A DNA stretch of 64,000 nucleotides from Sulfitobacter sp. SK011 (GTDB lineage: Bacteria > Pseudomonadota > Alphaproteobacteria > Rhodobacterales > Rhodobacteraceae): contig NZ_CP025803.1 in NCBI RefSeq assembly GCF_003352065.1, positions 868,001 to 932,000 on the forward strand. The letters are read 5' to 3'. This document shows, in pieces, positions 55,180 to 64,000 of this stretch. Within the stretch, counting starts at the first letter, position 1. Each line of letters begins with the position of its first letter. The notes below the pieces were generated by a model, which was given only the letters and a program-made list of their open reading frames with translations, was not told the origin of the DNA and searched no databases. Made by a program: the position numbers and the translations under genes.

Positions 55180-56702
55180 GCGGCGGTCCACCGATAAAGC
55201 CAGACTTCGCTCAGCGGTTCGCCGTTCATCCGCAGTTGGGCGCGGAATTCGGCCAGGGTCGCGCCGTCGGGCTTAAAGGTAAAGGCAAGGCGTGGCCCGT
55301 TGGTTTCCGGGTTGCGCTGCAATATCCCCGGGGTCACGGACCCGGCGTTGCCGCGCAACACGATCTCGACCTCTGACAAATCCTGAGGCACATCCGCACT
55401 GTCGGCAAAGTCGATCACGATGACCTGGCCACCCTCAGGCCGCCCGCCCATGGCGGTATTAAGCACTTTGACAGGCACATCTGCCGTTGCCGCCGCAGGA
55501 TCAGCACCCCAATGCAGCGTATAGCTCATCTGATGTTCAGATCCGGCTGGCAACGGATCAGCGGGCCGCCAATAAGCCACGATATTGTCATAGATTTCCA
55601 GATCAGCCGGTATTTCAACCAGTGTCACAGCCCCGCGTCCCCAGCCTTCGCCGGGGGTGATCCAGACGGCGGGGCGGTTGTGATAGAGCGCCTCAAGATC
55701 GTTAAAGTCGGAATACGCGCGCTTGCGCTGCATCAGGCCGAACCCACGCGGGTCCGCATCGCCAAAGGCGCTGATTTGCAAGCTGGTGGGGTTCGATAAC
55801 GGGCGCCAGATCACTTCGCCTGCGCCATTGTGGATCAGCAGCCCATCACTGTCATGCACGGCAGGGCGGAAATCAGAGAACCGCTGGCGCATGGTGTCGT
55901 CAAACAGGAACATCGAGGTGAGCGGCGCAATGCCAAGATGTCTGATCTCTTCGCGGGCGAAAATATGGGCGCTGACCTTCATTTCCAGCACCGCACCGTG
56001 GGTGATCCGAAACCGGAAAGCGCCGGCACATGACGGGCTGTCAAGCAGGGCGTGCAGCACAATTGTGTCGCTGTCAGCCTCAGGCGTTTCGAGCCAGAAT
56101 GCGGTAAAATCAGGAAACTCTTCGCCCATCGGATCGCCGGTTTTCAGCGCCAGACCGCGTGCCGACAACCCATAGGTTTCGCCAGTTCCGATGCCGCGGA
56201 AATAGCTCGCCCCCTGAAACACCGCATATTCCTGAAAGATACCTGGCTTTTCCAGCTCGGCCCGCAGGCGCAGGCCGGAATAGCCCATGTTGTCCAATTG
56301 CAGATCGGGAAACTGATCGGTGGTGTCAAAGACCCCCATATCAAAGGCGATGGGCCGGGCAGTGCCCCCCGCAACCACATTCAATGCAACGGCCTGAGGG
56401 AAATAAAGACCTGCAGGAAAGACATCAACGCGCTGGGGCGCTTGGGTGCCTTCCCAAAGTGCGTTGCGCGCATCAAACCAGATTTGGCGATATTGGTCAT
56501 AGGTCAGGTTGCGCCAGCCCTCGGGTACCTGCGGGCGTGGCTGATATTCGTCTGCTGCCAGCGCCCGTGCAAGATTGATGACAGTGGTGTCGTCAAATGG
56601 CGTGGTCTGGTCCCCAAGGGTCAATCCCTTCTGATCTGCGCGTCCGGTGCGCGGCACTGCAGCCAAGGCCAACAGTGAGGTTATGAAGTCACGGCGCAGC
56701 AT
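55176..56702 (-). CDS. opgG: Glucan biosynthesis protein G
   Basis: About 508 residues, exported. The N terminus MLRRDFITSLLALAAVP has two adjacent arginines, and the mature protein is a beta-rich OpgG/OpgD fold (for example DFTAFWLETPEADSDTIVLH, RFRITHGAVLEMKVSAH). It works in the periplasm on the glucan backbone made by OpgH. ATG 56702 shares its A with the opgC stop, so opgC-opgG-opgH is one translationally coupled operon. Confidence 0.9.
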   Translation of the reverse strand: MLRRDFITSLLALAAVPRTGRADQKGLTLGDQTTPFDDTTVINLARALAADEYQPRPQVPEGWRNLTYDQYRQIWFDARNALWEGTQAPQRVDVFPAGLYFPQAVALNVVAGGTARPIAFDMGVFDTTDQFPDLQLDNMGYSGLRLRAELEKPGIFQEYAVFQGASYFRGIGTGETYGLSARGLALKTGDPMGEEFPDFTAFWLETPEADSDTIVLHALLDSPSCAGAFRFRITHGAVLEMKVSAHIFAREEIRHLGIAPLTSMFLFDDTMRQRFSDFRPAVHDSDGLLIHNGAGEVIWRPLSNPTSLQISAFGDADPRGFGLMQRKRAYSDFNDLEALYHNRPAVWITPGEGWGRGAVTLVEIPADLEIYDNIVAYWRPADPLPAGSEHQMSYTLHWGADPAAATADVPVKVLNTAMGGRPEGGQVIVIDFADSADVPQDLSEVEIVLRGNAGSVTPGILQRNPETNGPRLAFTFKPDGATLAEFRAQLRMNGEPLSEVWLYRWTAA

Positions 56703-57967
56703 CAAGTGGCCGCCTTCTTGCGCCAGGGATGTGATTTGAACCATCCCGCACCATAGGCTGTGGCAACCAGGATCGCAGCACCACCAAGGTTGACCAGCAA
56801 CACAGTGCGGACCTCACGGCCCGTCAGGTCCATCACAAAGCCCATCACCCGTGCCGTGAACATCGACACCACAAATACCGCCAGAGATTGCTGACCAACC
56901 TTAAGGATGATCGCGACCAATCCGCCCCATGCGGAGGCAAGTGCGCCTGTGCCCCGGGCCAATAGATTTGCACCTTTGTCACCAGCAATTACCCACGCCA
57001 GATAGGCGAGGCTAAGAAAATGCAGATAGCGGAACAGGCCAAAATCAGATTTGTCGATCAGCCCTTTTATGGCCAGACGCGCATCAATCACCGGATTACC
57101 GGATTCGGTGACAAAAAACCAATCGCGGGCGATGGCGCGGACACCAATATTCGAGAGTGGGATGTTGGCGATCACCACAAAAGCGGCAAGTGCGATCAAT
57201 ATGTTGGTCACCGGCGGCTTGGGCAACCAGCCCCGCATAAACGCAAATCCAGTGAAAAAGATAAGCTGCCAGCCGAAGGGGTTAAAAAACCATGTGCGGT
57301 CCGACCAGGGTTCTGCGGGAAGGGCTAAATGCAAATGCCCCATCCCCAGCCGTTGCAGCAACGCATCCTGAGCCATCAGCCAAATGACAATCACAAACGC
57401 GGCAACCAGCCCCAGATGCAAACGCGACAGGGCCATGATCACCGGCATCAGGATTAAAACCACCATATACATCGGCAGAATATCAAAATAATTCGGCACA
57501 TATGTCAGCGTCACAAGGCCCACCAGCGGCACCGCAGGGTCATCAAAGAACTTCCACAGGTTCAGCGACCCGATATAGTTCTTGTCATAGCCGCCATAGA
57601 AATCAATTGCGGCGAGCAGGGCAGCAACGGCGACGAAAAGCCCGATATGCGCCCAATAGACCTGCCAGACCCGAAACCCGACTCGCGCAGAGCCAAGCCG
57701 CCAGCCCATACGGTCATACGCGCTGCCAAAGGCGATGGCGCTGGCCATGCCAGAGCAAAACACGAATATCTCAGTGGCGTCCGAAAACCCCCAGCGCGCA
57801 GGAATCCATGAGGTCAAAAAATTGCCCGGCGTATGTGCCATCAGGATGATGAACATCGCAATGCCACGGAAGAAATCGAGGCGCAGGTCGCGCACGCGGA
57901 CGGACGACATTGCACCAAGCGCAGTGACAGGGCGGGACGGTATTGTGGTTGCATCGGCTAGGGTCAT
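56702..57967 (-). CDS. opgC: OpgC-family membrane protein
   Basis: About 421 residues with roughly ten membrane segments. The start of the domain (RDLRLDFFRGIAMFIILMAH) and FVFCSGMASAIAFG are typical of OpgC, which is proposed to add succinyl groups to periplasmic glucans. ATG 57967 is used; an in-frame TTG lies six codons upstream. It is the first gene of the opg operon. Confidence 0.85.
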   Translation of the reverse strand: MTLADATTIPSRPVTALGAMSSVRVRDLRLDFFRGIAMFIILMAHTPGNFLTSWIPARWGFSDATEIFVFCSGMASAIAFGSAYDRMGWRLGSARVGFRVWQVYWAHIGLFVAVAALLAAIDFYGGYDKNYIGSLNLWKFFDDPAVPLVGLVTLTYVPNYFDILPMYMVVLILMPVIMALSRLHLGLVAAFVIVIWLMAQDALLQRLGMGHLHLALPAEPWSDRTWFFNPFGWQLIFFTGFAFMRGWLPKPPVTNILIALAAFVVIANIPLSNIGVRAIARDWFFVTESGNPVIDARLAIKGLIDKSDFGLFRYLHFLSLAYLAWVIAGDKGANLLARGTGALASAWGGLVAIILKVGQQSLAVFVVSMFTARVMGFVMDLTGREVRTVLLVNLGGAAILVATAYGAGWFKSHPWRKKAAT

Positions 57968-57997
57968 GGCCGCACTGTGATCCAATGGTTAAATAAT

Positions 57998-59350
57998 TTA
58001 TTGAGCCGGGATGCTGCGCGCACGTGACAGACGGTCAAATCGGGTTGCGGTAAACCGATCTTCGTTCCCGGCGCGCAGGGCCAACCGCTCAAGCAATATC
58101 GTTTCAGTTGCGTCGAAATGGCCCGCGCGCAGGCCCGCGTCAATGGTCATCCGTTCAAATACGTCGCGCTGGGCATGGCTGCCGCCGATCGTTTGCATTT
58201 TTGGGCGCGCATCCGCCAGTTTCACGAACGCATCGCCATAGCGTCCTTCGGCAAAGGCATTCAGCCCCGCAAGCGCCGTCACACCGGGGTCCGCGACCCG
58301 CGATGCCATATCACCGGTCTGGCGTGCATCATGGGCAAACCTTGCGGTCATCGCCTGTTTTGCAGCGCCTTTTTCGGCCCCTGCAAGGGCAAGCATGTAA
58401 TGCAGATCGGCAAACACCAGACACCCGTCTTCCACCCGGTTTTCCGAGAATTCAGCAAGCTCTTCCCAGCGGTTACCAACTTTGATCCCTTCAAGCTCCA
58501 GCCGCATCAGCAAGGATGTGGCATTTGAAATATCGCGATAATCATCAGTCTTTTCGACGCGGATTTGCGTATCGTACAGCGCCAGTGCGACATCAAATTC
58601 GCCCCGGTCCAGATGCAGCAGCGCCTTGTGCCACCAGACATGATAACGAAAGTTGTTGGATTGGTCCCATGCGCTTTTGTGGGTTTCAATCAGGGCGATC
58701 CCGGCGTCTGGTTCGGCGCGCATGTCATGCACGTGCGCGACGGCATGCAGGCCCCATGCATCATCGGGTGCATAAACCAGCCCGGCACGCCCGGCCTTTT
58801 CTGCCGCCGTGTAATCGCCGGTTTCTTCCAGTGTGAAGGCGTGACAGCCCATCACGTACCCGCGCAAAGGATGATCAGACCCATGCGCAGAGAGCACCCG
58901 TTCAATTGACGCGCGCATGCCGGGGGCATCACCCAGAATAAAGCGGATTGCATGACTTGCCTTGGCAGACAATGTGTCGCTTGGACAATTGGCCAGCACC
59001 TCTTCGAGGGCGGCGACAGCGCCTGTCGGGCTGTCCGCCAGCCACCGGTCAAGTGCGGTCAACCACCCCTGCTCTCGGGCTGTGATCGGACCCCCGGCGC
59101 GTGCTGCATGGGCTGCTGTTCGGGCATCTTCGGCCACCTGCCAAAGCTCTGAACGGCCCATCATCAATGAAAATAACCCGCGCGCCGCATGGCCCATGAC
59201 GAAATCAGGCTCAGACATCAGAACCGCCCCCAAATGCTGCGGTGTTGCGGCCTGATGTGCAAGAAAGGCCCGAACCATCTTGTTCCACGCTTCAAGGGCG
59301 GCGGGTGTCTTCAGCGACAATGGCGCGCCGCAAATATCAAGGGTCATCAA
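57998..59350 (-). CDS. Tetratricopeptide repeat protein (TTC38-like)
   Basis: A 450-residue helical repeat protein with no signal peptide or membrane segment. Helix-turn-helix units are visible, for example DYTAAEKAGRAGLVYAPDDA (about 200-220) and HVHDMRAEPDAGIALIETHK. The GLHAVAHVHDM and YHVWWHKALLHL segments are shared by the TTC38-type family. The biochemical role is unknown. It lies 30 bases upstream of opgC's stop-distal end, on the same strand but ahead of it. Confidence 0.7.
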   Translation of the reverse strand: MMTLDICGAPLSLKTPAALEAWNKMVRAFLAHQAATPQHLGAVLMSEPDFVMGHAARGLFSLMMGRSELWQVAEDARTAAHAARAGGPITAREQGWLTALDRWLADSPTGAVAALEEVLANCPSDTLSAKASHAIRFILGDAPGMRASIERVLSAHGSDHPLRGYVMGCHAFTLEETGDYTAAEKAGRAGLVYAPDDAWGLHAVAHVHDMRAEPDAGIALIETHKSAWDQSNNFRYHVWWHKALLHLDRGEFDVALALYDTQIRVEKTDDYRDISNATSLLMRLELEGIKVGNRWEELAEFSENRVEDGCLVFADLHYMLALAGAEKGAAKQAMTARFAHDARQTGDMASRVADPGVTALAGLNAFAEGRYGDAFVKLADARPKMQTIGGSHAQRDVFERMTIDAGLRAGHFDATETILLERLALRAGNEDRFTATRFDRLSRARSIPAQ

Positions 59351-59541
59351 TTCAGCCTTCCGGTTTTACGCTGTTTGAGTAACGAGACTAACGCGAAGTT
59401 TTACCGCATAGAACGTCAGGCAGGGATGTCACACGGCAACGTGAAGCCGCTTAAGTTATTCGTGAAGAAATGTGTCAATAAATGAGCGCCGCGCCAAAGA
59501 ATGGGCGGGTAATAGCGCAAAATCAGCGGTGTAGCGGGCGT

Positions 59542-60750
59542 TTACCTGGGTCTTGCCGCGCCTTTGGGTCCCCATGTTTCAAGAACCTCGTCGGTGTCTT
59601 GCCCAAACCGTGGTGGCGCACGATCATAGCGGATCTTTGTGCGCGAAAATTTCAGCGGGTTTCCCAACAACGGCAGGTCGCCGCCCTGAACATCACCTTT
59701 GGGGATATGCACAACCGCCCCGCGCGCCTTTGCCTGATCCGAGGTGAGCGCCTCACCGACGGTATTGATCGGCCCACACGGCACCTTGACGGCATGAAGG
59801 CGCTCCAGCAAAGCCGCCTTGGGTATTTTTCGCATTGCCGGCCGGATCAGGTCCATCAGGGCCGCGCGGTTTTCGATGCGCGATTGATTGGTGGTGAAAC
59901 GGGCATCGTCCGACAACCCCACAAGGCCAATGGCGTCAGAGAACCGCGCGAACTGTGCGTCATTGCCCACCGCCAACAAGAAATGACCGTCGGCACATTC
60001 AAAGGCGTCGTAGGGCACGATGTTGGGGTGCGCATTGCCACGCCGTTCAGGTTCAATGCCCGAAGTCAGGAAATTGGTGCCCTCATTGACCAGCCAGGCC
60101 ATTTGCGCGTCGACCAGAGACAGATCAATGTGCTGACCCTCGCCAGTTGCATCACGGTGGCGCAGGGCCGCCAAGATGCCGATGGTTGCATACATGCCGC
60201 ACATCACATCAGCGATGCCGACACCGACCTTTGTCGGCACGCCGTCCGGGTCACCGGTGATCGACATGATCCCGCCAAACCCCTGAGCCATCAGATCATA
60301 GCCTGGCTGGCTGCAGTTTGGCCCGGTCTGGCCGTACCCGGAGATCGAGCAATAGACCAAAGACGGGTGGGCGGCGAGCAAGGTCTTGTGATCCAGTCCG
60401 TATTTGACCAACCCGTCGGGTTTGAAATTCTCAATCACCACATCCGCGCGGGCGGCCAGATGGCGCAGGGTGGCTTGCCCTTCTTGTGTTGCAATATCCA
60501 CAGCGACAGAGCGCTTGTTGCGATTTGCAGCCATGAAATAGGCAGATAGATCCGTGCGGTTGCCTGCTGCATCCAGCGCGTAATTCGGCCCCCAGCCCCG
60601 GGTGTCATCACCACCGGTCAGCGGGTTCTCGATCTTGATGACCGTGGCCCCCAGATCGCCAAGCAGCTGGGTGCAGGTCGGACCGGCCAGAATACGGCTC
60701 AGGTCGAGAACAAAAAGCCCGTCCAATGCGCCCTTAGATGCGACCATCAT
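59542..60750 (-). CDS. Family III CoA-transferase (CaiB/BaiF-like)
   Basis: About 402 residues. The family's interlocked-dimer fold is recognised by VLDLSRILAGPTCTQLLGDLGA, VIKIENP, NRNKRSVAVDI and the segment HIDLSLVDAQMAW, whose aspartate corresponds to the catalytic acid. Members move CoA between carboxylic acids, such as formate/oxalate or succinate/dicarboxylates. The start overlaps the end of the thiamine-diphosphate enzyme gene by 17 bases, so the pair acts together. The acid is not identifiable. Confidence 0.8.
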   Translation of the reverse strand: MMVASKGALDGLFVLDLSRILAGPTCTQLLGDLGATVIKIENPLTGGDDTRGWGPNYALDAAGNRTDLSAYFMAANRNKRSVAVDIATQEGQATLRHLAARADVVIENFKPDGLVKYGLDHKTLLAAHPSLVYCSISGYGQTGPNCSQPGYDLMAQGFGGIMSITGDPDGVPTKVGVGIADVMCGMYATIGILAALRHRDATGEGQHIDLSLVDAQMAWLVNEGTNFLTSGIEPERRGNAHPNIVPYDAFECADGHFLLAVGNDAQFARFSDAIGLVGLSDDARFTTNQSRIENRAALMDLIRPAMRKIPKAALLERLHAVKVPCGPINTVGEALTSDQAKARGAVVHIPKGDVQGGDLPLLGNPLKFSRTKIRYDRAPPRFGQDTDEVLETWGPKGAARPR

Positions 60751-62350
60751 ACGCCCCCCGGTCAATTACAGCCGCAATGACAGTGAATCTATCGGCTGTC
60801 ATCGCATCTTTGAGCGCGCTTTCCAACGCGCCACGGCTGCGCACGGTCACGCCTGCACCGCCGAATGCGACACCCATCGCCGCGAAATTATGCTGGGCAA
60901 AATCCACACCGTGGTTAGTCAGTTGGCGCTCTCGCTGCTTTTTCTCAATGAGGGAAAGTGAGGCGTCAACAAATACCAAAAAGATCGGCGCAAGGTTCAG
61001 TTCCGCGGCGGTGGCCAATTCCCCCGCAACCATCAAGAAACCGGCGTCGCCTGAAAAAGACACAACAGTGCGCTCCGGGCTTGCCAGTTTCGCGCCAATC
61101 GCCATCGGCACGGCACAGCCCATGGTGCATAGGGCAGAGGATTGCATCAACGCGCGCGGTTCGTAACACTCCCACATCTGGCTGAGCAAAATCCGATGCG
61201 CGCCGCTGTCCGCCGAGGCGATGGCATCGCGCGGCAGCACGGTGCGGCAGGTGTCAATGATGGCCGCAGGCCCCCAGTCTTCATCAGAGCGGAATGTGTC
61301 GGCGAGGGCCGATTTGAGCTTGTAAATCTCGCCATCGGTCCAGGTTTCGACGACATCGAGCCCGTCACTCAGCGCCCTTAGCGTCGCGGTGCAATCCGTC
61401 ACAAAATTCAGGGAAGATTGGTGCATATAATGGTGGTTCGGCACCGCCGTGATGTCGATGATGTTGTGGCTCTTTGGGGTCCAGACATCGCGCCAGCCGG
61501 GACGCATTTCAATCGGATCATAGCCGACACACAAGATCAGATCAGCCGCTTTCACGAAGGGCACCAGATGGGTATCTGCCAAAGGTGACAACCCCGCACC
61601 CCCCAAAGCCAAACCGTGGTCTTCGGGGAACATGCCCTTGGCCTTATAGGTGGTGATCACCGGCACATTGTGATCTTCGGCAAACTCCAGAATCGCGGCC
61701 TCGGCCCCCTGGTTCATTGCGTCCACACCGACGATCATCACAGGGCGCTGCGCGCTTTCCAGCCAGCTGCGGGCTGTTGCAAGATCAGCGCCTGTCGGTA
61801 TTGCAGGCGATGCAGGGGCACGCGGTGCCGGGGCATCCGCCGAAATATGTGCATCCGCAACACAGATGGGCACGTCGATGTGCACTGGTCCGGGGCGGCC
61901 TTCGGTTGCGATGGCAACAGCTTTGTCCGCGATGGTGTGGGCGGCACCGGCGGTCAGCGAAAAGCTGGCCTTGGTGATGGGTCGGAAAACCGCCTGCTGA
62001 TCCACAACCTGATGGGTATAGCGCGCCGCCTCATCTGCATCCATGCAGCCGGAAATCACGATCAAAGGCACCTGATCTTGCAAGGCATTGGCGACGGTAT
62101 TGACCCCGTTCAGAGTGCCGGGGCCAATGGTGCCAACCAGAATGGCAGGCGCATGATCACGGTGGTGCACGCCTTCAGCAATAAAACCAGCGGCGTTTTC
62201 GTGTTTTGCAAGAATAAACCGAATGCCCGCCTTTTCCAGCGCATCAATCACCGTCAACACCTCGCCCCCCGGCATCCCAAACGCCGTACGACACCCCGCA
62301 GCGTAAAGACGGCGGGCAAGAGCATCAGCGGCGCGGATGGTATCGGGCAT
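60734..62350 (-). CDS. Thiamine-diphosphate-dependent enzyme (acetolactate synthase-like)
   Basis: A 538-residue ThDP enzyme. Glu51, the cofactor-activating residue, is in KHENAAGF. The ThDP/Mg segment begins GDAGFLM, where GDG is usual, and ends VDA where NN is usual, so Asp replaces the second Asn ligand. PGPVHIDVP and GTIGPGT are other typical stretches. Candidates are 2-oxoacid or oxalyl-CoA-type decarboxylases rather than true acetolactate synthase, because no small subunit is nearby. ATG 62350 is preceded by GAAAGG. It overlaps the CoA-transferase gene. Confidence 0.75.
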   Translation of the reverse strand: MPDTIRAADALARRLYAAGCRTAFGMPGGEVLTVIDALEKAGIRFILAKHENAAGFIAEGVHHRDHAPAILVGTIGPGTLNGVNTVANALQDQVPLIVISGCMDADEAARYTHQVVDQQAVFRPITKASFSLTAGAAHTIADKAVAIATEGRPGPVHIDVPICVADAHISADAPAPRAPASPAIPTGADLATARSWLESAQRPVMIVGVDAMNQGAEAAILEFAEDHNVPVITTYKAKGMFPEDHGLALGGAGLSPLADTHLVPFVKAADLILCVGYDPIEMRPGWRDVWTPKSHNIIDITAVPNHHYMHQSSLNFVTDCTATLRALSDGLDVVETWTDGEIYKLKSALADTFRSDEDWGPAAIIDTCRTVLPRDAIASADSGAHRILLSQMWECYEPRALMQSSALCTMGCAVPMAIGAKLASPERTVVSFSGDAGFLMVAGELATAAELNLAPIFLVFVDASLSLIEKKQRERQLTNHGVDFAQHNFAAMGVAFGGAGVTVRSRGALESALKDAMTADRFTVIAAVIDRGAYDGRI

Positions 62351-62625
62351 GGGGGTAGACCTTTCGGGCGACAAGCGGGACGGTGTACTAGAACCATGGG
62401 GCGCAAAAAGGTGCAACTCACTGTTGGGTGGGGATTGTTGCAGGGCAATGTGCGAATGTCGGCAGTGATCCCATAGTTACCGATGCGGTATCTCCCATAG
62501 CAGTCGGCTTTTGACATCTAAGGGGGCCAATTGTCCCGCAAAACTTGATTAGTCCAACGCAACTAGCGCCCAAGAATGGCCATAGTTTTGTGTTCGCTGA
62601 TACCAAAATATTTTGAGGCATCATC

Positions 62626-64000
62626 ATGAACTTTGGAATTCTGCGGCCTATCGCATCAACATTCTTATCTGTGGCCTTCGGGCTTTTTGTTACAACTGCA
62701 TCCGCAACGCCAGTTGATCTTCAACAAAAGTTGCTGGAAACAGCGGCGCGTGACCCAATGCTTGAACGCCAAGTCATGCAGATGCTGTCACTTATTGAGC
62801 AAGGCCAGTTGGATCAGGTTGTTCAATTGACGGTGAAACAGTTCTTTGAGCTTGCCCCGCGTGGCACGCTGTCTGAAGCAGTGATTGAAGCGTCAAAGAA
62901 GAAGACAATCGCGACGGCCCGCGCAAGATTTCTGGCCCAATATCTCGGCTACGATTTGGATGGTGACGGCGCGATCAGCAAGATAGAGATGTCTGGTTTG
63001 TATGGCAATGAAGCCGCTAAAGTAGTCACGCTGCTTGGAACCGCGGACCTGAACAACGATGGTGATATTTCCGTTGAAGAACTCAAGAAGGCCGCCACTG
63101 ATCAAGCGGGTCAGCAACGGAATCGGTATCACGTCGGTTACCTGATGGCGTTTGATCTTGATGAAGATGGCGTAGTCGGTGTCGAAGAGCTTCTAAAAGG
63201 ACTTCGCATGCTCGAGGCTTTGGAGCCAACGGGCTCCAAACCCCAGGACACCACGAATGCAACGAACGGCACATTCTCACTGTCCGTGGAAGAAACCGAA
63301 GCAACCGATCTAAACCCAACAAATGCGGATGGTTTGCCGATCGAACTACATATGGTCGGGATTTATGAGCCACGTAAAGGCCGCAATGAGGATGGGCTGT
63401 CCAGAAGTGAGCCTGTTTCGATCAAAGTGGATCGGTCTGGTGTTTCTGTAGTGCTGGTATTGGGCTCCTATCGACCAACACGTTGGGTCATTGAAACCAG
63501 CACGGGTACGCAAGTGGATAGCGTTATTATGGCTGATCGGAACCGTGTGCGCGGCGAAGTGATCCTGAATGGGGAAAAGGTCTCTGTGACCTATCGAGAC
63601 TTACCCCTGGCCTACAATTCACGCGGAAACCGTTTTCAGCCATTTCATGAAACAGCTTCAAGAGCGGCAGGGGTTCGAAATGCCACGAGCTTCCAAGGTT
63701 CCTACAAAGCTCCTGAGGAGGGTTTCGTGATTGCTGACGCTCCAGGCGTACCGACACGTACCGAGGTCGAGGCAGAGTTGACGGCTCAGGCCTTGCCAGC
63801 GGCGGAACTTTCTCCCAGGCTGAAAAACGCATTTGAAAGCAAGACCCAAGCGCCAGGCTCAAAGTGGACCCTGCGCGAAGAAGGTTTTGTCGGCGTCGAT
63901 GAAAACGGTAAAACGGTCCTCCACAAATTGCCACTTGAAGCGCCCGAGGTCAGCTGGCCGATGGGAACTGCGCATGATCCAGCAGGGCAGCAGATTTGGG
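62626..64000 (+). CDS. Secreted EF-hand protein, cut by the window end
   Basis: The frame stays open from ATG 62626 to base 64000 (458 codons so far). GAGG precedes the start. A signal peptide covers about 1-27 (FLSVAFGLFVTTASA). Three EF-hand calcium loops follow: DLDGDGAISKIE at about 110, DLNNDGDISVEE at 141 and DLDEDGVVGVEE at 177. The region after about 230 is beta-rich and ends with GTAHDPAGQQIW, which looks like the start of a propeller-type repeat. Base composition is AT-richer than the flanking genes. It is probably a calcium-responsive exported protein; the missing C terminus prevents a firmer call. Confidence 0.7.
   Translation, partial: MNFGILRPIASTFLSVAFGLFVTTASATPVDLQQKLLETAARDPMLERQVMQMLSLIEQGQLDQVVQLTVKQFFELAPRGTLSEAVIEASKKKTIATARARFLAQYLGYDLDGDGAISKIEMSGLYGNEAAKVVTLLGTADLNNDGDISVEELKKAATDQAGQQRNRYHVGYLMAFDLDEDGVVGVEELLKGLRMLEALEPTGSKPQDTTNATNGTFSLSVEETEATDLNPTNADGLPIELHMVGIYEPRKGRNEDGLSRSEPVSIKVDRSGVSVVLVLGSYRPTRWVIETSTGTQVDSVIMADRNRVRGEVILNGEKVSVTYRDLPLAYNSRGNRFQPFHETASRAAGVRNATSFQGSYKAPEEGFVIADAPGVPTRTEVEAELTAQALPAAELSPRLKNAFESKTQAPGSKWTLREEGFVGVDENGKTVLHKLPLEAPEVSWPMGTAHDPAGQQIW

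Noticed and set aside
59482..60549. 355-codon open frame antisense to the CoA-transferase gene
   Set aside because: Composition and lack of motifs mark it as a shadow of the real gene.

Overview
The window is a chromosomal segment of an alphaproteobacterium, almost certainly a marine Rhodobacteraceae (Roseobacter group). The basis is the GC-rich coding style, an Irr regulator divergent from fabA, protocatechuate-branch pca genes, a SAM/SAH-type riboswitch ahead of metK, and the aroA-cmk-rpsA-ihfB housekeeping order. No rRNA, tRNA, CRISPR array, prophage or insertion sequence was recognised. Names come from reading translated motifs; no database search was run.

Region 1 (1-13.5 kb) is catabolic. 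A MetE-like zinc methyltransferase and an RraA-type aldolase (plus strand) converge on a long minus-strand run. From its 5' end that run reads: HAD dehalogenase, alpha/beta hydrolase, threonine-dehydratase-like enzyme, EEP nuclease, pcaD-pcaC-pcaB (without pcaHG), MFS exporter, zinc alcohol dehydrogenase, a TmpA/TmpB-like phosphonate oxygenase pair, and an enolase-superfamily enzyme. The TmpAB pair predicts conversion of 2-trimethylaminoethylphosphonate to glycine betaine and phosphate.

Region 2 (13.6-25.3 kb) holds a SlyD-like FKBP, an RlmL-like RNA methyltransferase, and an AT-richer orphan coding for a membrane protein with a degenerate, apparently rearranged acyl-carrier-like domain. It continues with fabI-fabB, a reverse-strand methyltransferase that separates fabB from fabA, irr, a phytanoyl-CoA-dioxygenase-like gene, miaB, and two small envelope proteins that share one cysteine module.

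Region 3 (25.3-42 kb) is a housekeeping backbone: phoH-ybeY-corC-lnt-(riboswitch)-metK, trmB, aroA-(membrane gene)-cmk, rpsA, ihfB-lapA-trpF. A block of accessory genes lies between cmk and rpsA. It includes a WYL/YafY regulator with a perfect 10-bp-arm palindrome in its divergent promoter region.

Region 4 (42-50.6 kb) has a capsule-type unit (kpsT-like ATPase, kpsE-like exporter subunit, kdsA, phosphomannomutase), nhaA, and an arsR-permease-CDF operon preceded by two matching palindromic operators. Region 5 (50.7-64 kb) has a UDG-family protein, SseB, YHS and rhodanese proteins, the osmoregulated periplasmic glucan operon opgC-opgG-opgH, a TPR protein, and a thiamine-diphosphate enzyme overlapping a family III CoA-transferase. 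It ends with a secreted EF-hand protein cut by the window end.

The strongest candidates for something undescribed are the pseudo-ACP membrane protein (15901-16614), the duplicated CxHW envelope module (24319-25226), and the regulatory palindromes at 36526 and 50625-50682.
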